This document shows positions 57,905 to 64,000 of a stretch of DNA of 64,000 nt, piece after piece. Positions within the stretch are counted from its first letter, which is position 1. Each line of letters begins with the position of its first letter. The translations under genes were made by a program, and so were the position numbers. Source of the DNA: Shimia_B sp038525525 (GTDB taxonomy: Bacteria > Pseudomonadota > Alphaproteobacteria > Rhodobacterales > Rhodobacteraceae); NCBI GenBank assembly GCA_038525525.1, contig JBCBHO010000001.1, forward strand, positions 868,001-932,000, given 5' to 3'. The notes below the pieces were generated by a model. The model saw only the letters and a program-made list of their open reading frames with translations, made no database searches and was not told the DNA's origin.

Positions 57905-59359
57905 CTAGAACGGCGCCTCGACCGCGCCCATGCCGACATAGATGGTCTTGAGCTGGGAATAATGCTCGATCGCGGCCTTCGAGTTCTCTCGGCCGAGCCC
58001 GGAGCCCTTCATGCCGCCGAAGGGCATTTCGACCGGAGCAGGATTGTACTGGTTGATCCAGCAGGTTCCCGCCTCGAGCGCGCCCACAACACGATGCGCA
58101 CGGGCGAGGTTCGTCGTGAAAACGCCGCCCGCGAGCCCGAGGTCAGTGTCATTTGCCCTCCGGATCACCTCTTCCTCCGTTTCGAAGTCAAGCACCGAGA
58201 GCACAGGCCCGAAAATCTCTTCCCGTGCGATCGTCATGTCATCCGTGACGTCTGTGAAGATCGTGGGCTCGAGGAAGTACCCGGGAAGGTCAGCGCGCTG
58301 TCCGCCGGTCAGGAGCGTTGCCCCCTCCTTCTGCCCTGTCTCGATGAAGCCCTCCACGATCCGGAGCTGGCGCTCTGACACCATGGGCCCGAAGTTCGTG
58401 TCTTCATCCATGGGATCGCCCAGCTTTGCCGCTTCGACGCGCTCTTTCAGACGCGCCAAGAACGCATCCTTGATCCCCCCTTGCACAAAAACGCGCGTGC
58501 CGTTCGAACAGACCTGCCCCGAAGAGTAGAAGTTCCCCAGGATCGCGCCAGAGACGGCGTCGTCCACATTCGCGTCGTCAAAGACGATCAGGGGGCTCTT
58601 GCCCCCGAGTTCCATCGTCACGTGCTTCATGCCCGCCGCGGCTGCGGCGTAGACGCGTTTGCCCGTTGGCGCCGATCCCGTCAGCGAAACCTTGGCCACG
58701 CGGGGGTCTTCCACGAGCGCACTTCCGACAGCGCCCATGCCTTGCACGACGTTGTAGAGCCCGGGCGGCAGGCCCGCGTCACAGAGAATTTCCGCCAGTT
58801 TCAACGCGCAAAGCGGCGTGACTTCAGAAGGCTTGAAGATCATCGCGTTCCCGCAGCAAAGCGCAGGTGCGCCTTTCCAAGCGGCGATTTGTGTCGGGTA
58901 ATTCCACGCGCCGATCCCGACACAGACACCGAGGGGCGTGCGGACGGTGTAGGCCCAATCGCCGCCCAAGGGGATATGTTCGCCGGTCAGCGCTCCTGCG
59001 AGCCCGCCAAAGTACTCGAGCGCGTCAGCGGCGGACGTTGCATCGACTTCCAGCGTCTCTTGCAACGGTTTGCCCGTGTCGAATGTCTCGAGGATCGAAA
59101 GCTCGCGGTTCCGCTCGCGGATCATATCCGCCGCGCGGCGCAGGATGCGGCCACGCTCTGTCCCCGTCATGGCGGCCCACGCTGGCTGGGCCGCGCGCGC
59201 TGCCTCGATCGCCGCGTCGATCACGGTCGGCGTCGCTGCGTGAACATGTGCGATTTTCTCTCCGGTGAACGCATAGACGACATCGATCACGTCACCCGCG
59301 GTATCTTCCAGGTAGTCGCCGTTCACGAAGTGGGAGGCTTTGGGCTGCGGATCTATCAT
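57905..59359 (-). CDS. betB: Betaine-aldehyde dehydrogenase
   Basis: The ATG at 59357-59359, after GGAGAGCGCCACG, gives 484 residues; the 36-codon longer start lacks family likeness. It is an ALDH: GNAMIFKPSEVTPLCALKL, SLTGSAPTGKRVYAAAAAGMKHVTMELGGKSPLIVF (the general-base Glu in MELGGK), FYSSGQVCSNGTRVFV (nucleophile Cys), and EEIFGPVLSVLDF. It oxidises betaine aldehyde to glycine betaine, an osmoprotectant, with NAD. betB precedes betA in the operon. A degenerate CCCGG/CCGGG hairpin (59395-59410) lies upstream. Confidence 0.96.
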   Translation of the reverse strand: MIDPQPKASHFVNGDYLEDTAGDVIDVVYAFTGEKIAHVHAATPTVIDAAIEAARAAQPAWAAMTGTERGRILRRAADMIRERNRELSILETFDTGKPLQETLEVDATSAADALEYFGGLAGALTGEHIPLGGDWAYTVRTPLGVCVGIGAWNYPTQIAAWKGAPALCCGNAMIFKPSEVTPLCALKLAEILCDAGLPPGLYNVVQGMGAVGSALVEDPRVAKVSLTGSAPTGKRVYAAAAAGMKHVTMELGGKSPLIVFDDANVDDAVSGAILGNFYSSGQVCSNGTRVFVQGGIKDAFLARLKERVEAAKLGDPMDEDTNFGPMVSERQLRIVEGFIETGQKEGATLLTGGQRADLPGYFLEPTIFTDVTDDMTIAREEIFGPVLSVLDFETEEEVIRRANDTDLGLAGGVFTTNLARAHRVVGALEAGTCWINQYNPAPVEMPFGGMKGSGLGRENSKAAIEHYSQLKTIYVGMGAVEAPF

Positions 59360-59535
59360 CGTGGCGCTCTCCAAGGGGCTCGTGACCAAAGAAGCCCGGA
59401 TCGCGCCGGGACGAAAGCTGAAAAATCCGCAGCGCTTTGACCTGCCGCCCGCGGCTCTTTCGTGCATCGCCGCCCCTTGCTCCGCTTCGCAGAGACAGGC
59501 AATACACGGTGCAGTTTCCGCCCGAGGAGAAACCC

Positions 59536-60846
59536 ATGGCCGATTACAAGTTCGATACGCTGAGCCTGCATGCAGGGCAGTCGCCCGATAGCCGTTTCGG
59601 CTCGCGGGCCGTGCCGATCCACCAGACGACCTCTTACGTGTTTCAGGATACCGAACAGGCGGCGGCCCTCTTTAACATGGAGATCGGCGGACACATCTAC
59701 TCGCGCCTCACGAACCCGACGGTCGCTGTCCTTGAGCAGCGGCTTGCGGCGCTCGACGGAGGGGTGGCTGCCGTCGCGACGGCGTCAGGCATGTCTGCAC
59801 TTTTTGTCACGGTCCTCGCAATCTGCTCTGCGGGAGATCACGTCGTGGCCTCCTCGCAAATGTACGGGGCCAACATCAACCTCTTCCAACACACGCTCTC
59901 GCGCTACGGCATCGAGACGACCTTCATCTCGCCGCGGGACCCCGAGGCCATCCGTGGTGCGATCCGCACGAACACGAAGATGGTGTTTGGCGAGGTGATC
60001 GGAAATCCGGGCATGGACATCATGGACGTGCCCGCGGTGGCCAAGGTCACCCAGGAGGCAAATGTGCCTCTCGTCATCGACGCGACGTTCAACACGCCCT
60101 GGATGATCAAGCCCATCGAGCACGGGGCCAACATCGTGATCCATTCTCTCACCAAGTGGATGGGCGGACATGGCGTCGCTCTCGGGGGCGCCGTGATCGA
60201 CGGCGGCAACTTCGACTGGGGCGCGACGCCCGGGAAATTCCCGACGATGACTGAAGCGCACTTTGGCTACCAAGGCGTGAACCTTTGGGAAGAATTTGGC
60301 CCCATGGCCTTCTCCACGCGGGTGAGAACCGAAGGCATGATGAATGCCGGTCCCTGCCTTGCACCGCAGAACGCCTTCTACATCCTGCAGGGCATCGAAA
60401 CGCTCCCGCTCCGCATGGAGCGGCATATGTCGAACACCGCCAAGATGCTGGAATTCCTGACGGCCCATGAGCAGGTCAGCTGGGTCAAACACCCTGCCCT
60501 GTCGGACCATCCTGACCACGAGACGGCCCTGCGGCTGATGCCCAAGGGCCAGGGCTCGATCATTTCGATGGGCGTGCGCGGAGGGCGTGCGGCGGCCTCG
60601 GCCTTCATCGAGAGTGTGGGCCTCGCGTCTCATCTCGCCAATGTCGGCGATGCAAAGACCTTGGTCATTCACCCGGGCTCGACCACCCACAGCCACATCA
60701 CGGCGGAGGCTATGGAGGCCGCCGGCCTGACCGACGATCTTGTCCGTATCTCGGTGGGTCTCGAAGATTTCGACGACATCGCCGCTGATTTCACGCAAGC
60801 ACTGAAGGCCGCGGGCCGCGCCGCACCGAAGGTGGCCGCGGAATGA
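59536..60846 (+). CDS. metY: O-acetylhomoserine / O-succinylhomoserine sulfhydrylase
   Basis: From the ATG at 59536, after CGAGGAGAAA, the protein has 436 residues. It is a Cys/Met-metabolism PLP enzyme: THSLHAGQ-like start (LSLHAGQSPD), GSRAVPIHQTTSYVFQDTEQAA, YSRLTNPTVAVLEQRLAALDGG, and the PLP-lysine region IHSLTKWMGGHGVALGG (~residue 215). It makes homocysteine from an O-acyl-homoserine and sulfide. The Y/Z specificity is judged from length. I see no SAM-responsive riboswitch upstream. It is coupled (ATGA) to the hydrolase downstream. Confidence 0.93.
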   Translation: MADYKFDTLSLHAGQSPDSRFGSRAVPIHQTTSYVFQDTEQAAALFNMEIGGHIYSRLTNPTVAVLEQRLAALDGGVAAVATASGMSALFVTVLAICSAGDHVVASSQMYGANINLFQHTLSRYGIETTFISPRDPEAIRGAIRTNTKMVFGEVIGNPGMDIMDVPAVAKVTQEANVPLVIDATFNTPWMIKPIEHGANIVIHSLTKWMGGHGVALGGAVIDGGNFDWGATPGKFPTMTEAHFGYQGVNLWEEFGPMAFSTRVRTEGMMNAGPCLAPQNAFYILQGIETLPLRMERHMSNTAKMLEFLTAHEQVSWVKHPALSDHPDHETALRLMPKGQGSIISMGVRGGRAAASAFIESVGLASHLANVGDAKTLVIHPGSTTHSHITAEAMEAAGLTDDLVRISVGLEDFDDIAADFTQALKAAGRAAPKVAAE

Positions 60847-61649
60847 AACTCCAAGTCCAAGGCACAGAGATCTTCGCGTCCACCGGTGGGCGCGCTTTCG
60901 ATCCATCCGGCGATGTGATCCTCTTCATCCACGGCTCGGGGCAAAACCACCTCGGCTTCATGCTTCAGCATCGCTTCCTCGCCAATCGTGGCTGGCAAGC
61001 GATCACGCCGGACTTTCCGGGTCATGGCCAGTCGGACGGCGCGCCCCTCGCGTCCATTGAAGCCATGGCCGACTGGCTCGCAGACTTCATGGAGGCAGCC
61101 GGCATAGAGAAGGCGCACATCGCAGGGCATTCGCAAGGCGCCCTCGTGGCACTGGAGCTCGCCGCGCGTTTTCCACGGAAGGTGCGCTCTGCCACCTTCA
61201 TTGCGAGCGCCCTCGCCATTCCGGTCAATGACTATTTGCTCGGTCTCGCGGAGAACAAGGAACCAAAGGCGATCAAAGCCATGATGGATTGGGGACATGG
61301 CGCCACGGGCCATGTCCACGACCACACCATGCCGGGCGCAAGCCACATGATCATGGGCGGGCAGCTCATGGCAACCAATCGCCCCGGCGCCCTCTTCGCG
61401 GACCTGAACGCTTGCAATGAGTACCGGGGCGGCGCGGAGGCGGCTGCCCAGATCACCTGCCCGACGCTCTGCATCCTGAGCGGCGAAGACAAGATGACCC
61501 CGATCAAGGCGGGCCGCAAACTGCACGAAGCTTTGGGCGGCATGCTCTCGGAGATCCCCCACTCGGGCCACATGTCCATCACCGAGCAACCGTGGGAGGT
61601 GACACAGCCCCTGCGCCGCTTCCTCGAAACACAGCGCACCGCGGCCTAG
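60843..61649 (+). CDS. Alpha/beta hydrolase
   Basis: The 268-residue protein has the alpha/beta hydrolase fold: ILFIHGSGQNHLGFMLQHRFL (oxyanion HGSGQ), GHSQGALVALELAARFP with the nucleophile Ser (G-H-S-Q-G, ~residue 98), an acidic region at LSGEDKMTPIKAG, and the catalytic His in IPHSGHMSITEQ. The substrate is not predictable; a lactonase or ester hydrolase is possible. Its ATG overlaps the metY stop, and a fatty-acid-type dehydrogenase gene follows after 165 bases. Confidence 0.9.
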   Translation: MKLQVQGTEIFASTGGRAFDPSGDVILFIHGSGQNHLGFMLQHRFLANRGWQAITPDFPGHGQSDGAPLASIEAMADWLADFMEAAGIEKAHIAGHSQGALVALELAARFPRKVRSATFIASALAIPVNDYLLGLAENKEPKAIKAMMDWGHGATGHVHDHTMPGASHMIMGGQLMATNRPGALFADLNACNEYRGGAEAAAQITCPTLCILSGEDKMTPIKAGRKLHEALGGMLSEIPHSGHMSITEQPWEVTQPLRRFLETQRTAA

Positions 61650-61814
61650 CCTCGATGTCGTGCTCACTTTCTTGATCAGAGACGATGGAGCACCACGCCA
61701 CCGCGAGGATCGCAATCCATCGATCGCCTCTTCTCGTCCGTGGCGCCCGGCTTTCTGCTGTGAACGCGCGCGGGGATCACTTGCGGGATGTTGCCCGAAC
61801 CAAGGAACCACACC

Positions 61815-64000
61815 ATGACTTTCAAAAAGATCGCCGTCATCGGCGCGGGCACCATGGGCTCGGGCATCGCGGGACAAATCGCAAATGCCGGGCAGGAGGT
61901 CCTCCTCCTCGATCTCACCAAGGAGGCTACGGACTACGCCCTTGAGCGCCTGAAGAAATCCGATCCCCCTGCCCTTCACTCCAAGGAGTGCCTTTCGCGC
62001 ATCCATACCGGCACGATTGAGAGCGATTTCGACAAGCTCGGAGAATGCGACTGGATCGTGGAGGCCATCGTGGAGCGCCTCGATTTGAAGCGCGAGCTCT
62101 ACGCGCAGCTCGAAGCGACCGTCTCGGACAGCTGCCTTGTGACGTCGAACACGTCCACGATCCCGATCAGCCTCCTGACCGAGGGCCGCTCGCTGAGCTT
62201 CCAAGAGCGCTTCGCCATCACGCACTACTTCAATCCGGTTCGCTACATGCGCCTCCTCGAGCTCGTCCGTGGCGAGCATACGAGCGAGGAGGCGATGGAC
62301 CGGCTCGCGCACTACAACGACGAGATCCTCGGCAAGGGCGTCGTGGCATGCGCAGACACCCCGGGATTTCTCGGCAACCGGGTCGGCGTTTTCGCGCTGC
62401 AAGTGGGTCTCGACGAGGCCTTCAAGCAGGGCCTGACGATCGAAGAAGCCGACGCGATCATGGGGCGTCCCATGGGGATCCCGAAAACCGGCGTCTTTGG
62501 GCTCTACGATCTCATCGGCGTGGACCTCATGTCTGACGTCGTTGACACGCTTGGCGACATACTGCCCGAGGGCGACCCCTTCCACGCAGTGGGACGCTCG
62601 AACAACCCGGCCAAACCGATGATCGACGCCATGATCGCCGAAGGCTTCACTGGCCAGAAATCTGGCAACGGCGGCTTTTATCGCGACGATATGGCGATGA
62701 ACCTCGACGGCTCACTGCGAAAGCGCGTCGTGGAGCTGCCCGCGAAGGCGCAACATGCCGCCACGCAGCTCGCGCAGAACGCTGAAACGCTCACGGACCT
62801 GATCCGCGGCGACGACGCGCAGACGCGCTTCGCCCGCAACTTCCTCGGCCGCGTACTGGCCTACGCCGCATCGCTTCTGCCCGATGTCACGAAGACCCCG
62901 CAGGACATCGATGACGCCATGAAGATGGGCTTCAACTGGATCCGGGGCCCGTTCGAGATGATCGACGCTCTTGGTGCGGGAGAGGTGGCCACGCTGGCCC
63001 GAGAAGCAGGGGCCGACGTTCCTCCTGCCCTCGAGAACCGCGCACCGTTCTACAAGGCCCATGGCAACCTTCAGGTCCGCACGACAGATGGCTACCAGCC
63101 GATCGCGCTTCCCGAGGGCACTGAGCGCTTTTCCCTGACGCGCAAGACACTCACGCCGATGGCCACGAACGCGGCGGCGTCGCTCTGGGATCTCGATGGG
63201 ATCCGCCTCATCGAGTTTCATTCGAAAGCCAACGCTCTGACGGGCGAAAGCATGACAATTGTCCACGCCGCTGCAGACGATCCCGGCCGCGGCATCCTCG
63301 TCCACAACGATGCACAGCACTATTCGGCGGGCGTGGATCTCAATCGTTTTGCCGCGTTCATCGAAGCCGGTGACTGGAGCGGCATGGACGCGTTCCTCCA
63401 TGACTTTCAGCAGGCGTGCCTGCGCTTGAAATACGCCCCCGTCCCGGTCATCGGCGCCCCCTCGGGCCTCGCTCTGGGTGGTGGGTTCGAAGTGCTGATG
63501 CACTGCGACGCGCTCGTCACCCATGCGAATTCTGTTCTGGGCCTCGTTGAGGCTGGCGTCGGCCTCGTGCCCTCCGGGGGCGGTGTCAAGGAGACGTTTC
63601 TCCGCTGGCAGGAGGCCACGGGTGACCCGGAGAAAGCCGCTTGGGAAACATGGATGCAGGTGGGTTACGGGAAGACGGGGGCGTCGCCCGAGGAAGCCGC
63701 GCCGCTCAAATACTTCCTCGAAAGTCGCGATGCCACGGTCATGAACCGAGACAAGCTCATCACAACCGCCACCGCGCGCATCGATGGTTGGTCCGCCTAC
63801 CGACCTCCCGAGGCGCCGCGCTTCACGCTGCCTGGCAAGAGCATTCTCGCCGAGATGGAAAGCTTCATGGACAAGGGCGTCGCAAAGGGCTGGTTCACAC
63901 CGCACAACAAGACGACCGCCATGGAGATCGCCACCATCGTCGTGAACACGGACGCCGATACCCCACACGAGCAAAGCGAGCAGGACATGCTCGACCGAGA
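61815..64000 (+). CDS. 3-hydroxyacyl-CoA dehydrogenase / enoyl-CoA hydratase fusion (partial)
   Basis: From the ATG at 61815 the frame runs beyond the right edge, giving 728 residues here. The N-terminal dehydrogenase part has the NAD motif VIGAGTMGSGIAGQIANAGQ, THYFNPVRYMRLLELVRG and ADTPGFLGNRV. From about residue 475 an enoyl-CoA hydratase-like crotonase domain follows, with SAGVDLNRF, PSGLALGGGFEVLMHCDAL and LGLVEAGVGLVPSGGG, keeping both acidic catalytic residues. The domain order (dehydrogenase first) is the reverse of E. coli FadB. It acts in beta-oxidation or a related CoA pathway. The end is missing at the window edge. Confidence 0.92.
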   Translation, partial: MTFKKIAVIGAGTMGSGIAGQIANAGQEVLLLDLTKEATDYALERLKKSDPPALHSKECLSRIHTGTIESDFDKLGECDWIVEAIVERLDLKRELYAQLEATVSDSCLVTSNTSTIPISLLTEGRSLSFQERFAITHYFNPVRYMRLLELVRGEHTSEEAMDRLAHYNDEILGKGVVACADTPGFLGNRVGVFALQVGLDEAFKQGLTIEEADAIMGRPMGIPKTGVFGLYDLIGVDLMSDVVDTLGDILPEGDPFHAVGRSNNPAKPMIDAMIAEGFTGQKSGNGGFYRDDMAMNLDGSLRKRVVELPAKAQHAATQLAQNAETLTDLIRGDDAQTRFARNFLGRVLAYAASLLPDVTKTPQDIDDAMKMGFNWIRGPFEMIDALGAGEVATLAREAGADVPPALENRAPFYKAHGNLQVRTTDGYQPIALPEGTERFSLTRKTLTPMATNAAASLWDLDGIRLIEFHSKANALTGESMTIVHAAADDPGRGILVHNDAQHYSAGVDLNRFAAFIEAGDWSGMDAFLHDFQQACLRLKYAPVPVIGAPSGLALGGGFEVLMHCDALVTHANSVLGLVEAGVGLVPSGGGVKETFLRWQEATGDPEKAAWETWMQVGYGKTGASPEEAAPLKYFLESRDATVMNRDKLITTATARIDGWSAYRPPEAPRFTLPGKSILAEMESFMDKGVAKGWFTPHNKTTAMEIATIVVNTDADTPHEQSEQDMLDR

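Noticed and set aside
59360..59535. A SAM-II or SAM/SAH riboswitch before metY
   Set aside because: The gap shows CCCGG/CCGGG pairing and an AAAGCTGAAAAAT string, but not the conserved SAM-II pseudoknot pattern. A covariance-model search would settle it.
60669..62585. A 638-codon minus-strand frame
   Set aside because: It spans metY, the hydrolase and the dehydrogenase in antisense and crosses their boundaries, which a real gene opposite three coupled genes would hardly do.
62712..63974. A 420-codon minus-strand frame at the right end
   Set aside because: The plus strand carries the dehydrogenase/hydratase fusion with clear motifs throughout. The minus frame is a shadow.
1..64000. tRNA genes, rRNA, CRISPR arrays, insertion sequences or prophage
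   Set aside because: Reading both strands, I found no T-loop/acceptor pattern, regularly spaced repeat, transposase or phage structural gene. A tRNAscan or Infernal run would confirm.

Overview
The window is about 64 kb of GC-rich chromosomal DNA. It almost certainly comes from a marine alphaproteobacterium of the Rhodobacteraceae (Roseobacter group). The evidence is an RpoHII-type heat-shock sigma factor, the ethylmalonyl-CoA pathway genes ccr and ecm, a phosphatidylcholine synthase, TIGR02186 next to a TauE/SafE exporter, a LuxI-type AHL synthase, and the linkage priA | fsa-DUF484-xerC. I see no tRNA, rRNA, insertion sequence, prophage or CRISPR array. Genes are tightly packed, with many ATGA start/stop overlaps and several convergent pairs whose 3' ends overlap.

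Layout. 1-3.1 kb (minus): a ThiF/MoeB-like protein (cut by the left edge), dut, coaBC and rpoH. 3.2-6.8 kb (plus): cobU, a histidine phosphatase, a GST with a YHS-like tail, and comM. 6.8-9.0 kb (minus): gshB, yraN, rsmI. 9.1-14.8 kb (plus): an LppC-like lipoprotein, glnD, murJ. 14.8-20.4 kb: an inactive rhomboid (minus), then trpS, a candidate small RNA, a universal stress protein, luxI, a RecD-like helicase and an SDR (plus). 20.4-29.4 kb (minus): TIGR02186 and TauE, a BMP-type (nucleoside-like) ABC importer, rimI-tsaB-nfu and a small YdeI-like gene. 29.5-36.8 kb: luxR with a small upstream ORF, ccr, a glycosyltransferase and an acyltransferase (minus), then ecm (plus). 36.8-42.4 kb: priA (minus), fsa, DUF484, xerC, pcs (plus), DUF3253 (minus). 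42.4-49.7 kb (minus): ileS, a cNMP-binding/TrxR-like flavoprotein, and the ycjF-ycjX pair. 49.8-55.2 kb: truA (plus), a three-gene cluster DUF3726 / unknown / M19-like (minus), then a small unknown and an AbrB-type membrane protein (plus). 55.2-59.4 kb (minus): a sugar kinase and betB-betA. 59.5-64 kb (plus): metY, an alpha/beta hydrolase, and a 3-hydroxyacyl-CoA dehydrogenase/enoyl-CoA hydratase fusion cut by the right edge.

How the genes work together. Most are housekeeping. Accessory themes are quorum sensing (luxI and luxR, 11 kb apart), ethylmalonyl-CoA assimilation (ccr, ecm), choline-to-betaine oxidation (betB, betA), and nucleoside-type uptake. The most interesting regulatory signal is a set of TTAA-N7-TTA(A/C) sites, resembling the CtrA recognition sequence, upstream of luxI, of the small ORF preceding luxR, and (twice) of comM. 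This suggests a link between quorum sensing, CtrA and DNA uptake. Other notable items are a pair of REP-like palindromes translated in frame inside ileS, a rhomboid that has lost every catalytic residue, an M19-like protein lacking part of the usual metal site, and a three-hairpin candidate sRNA ending in a strong terminator.
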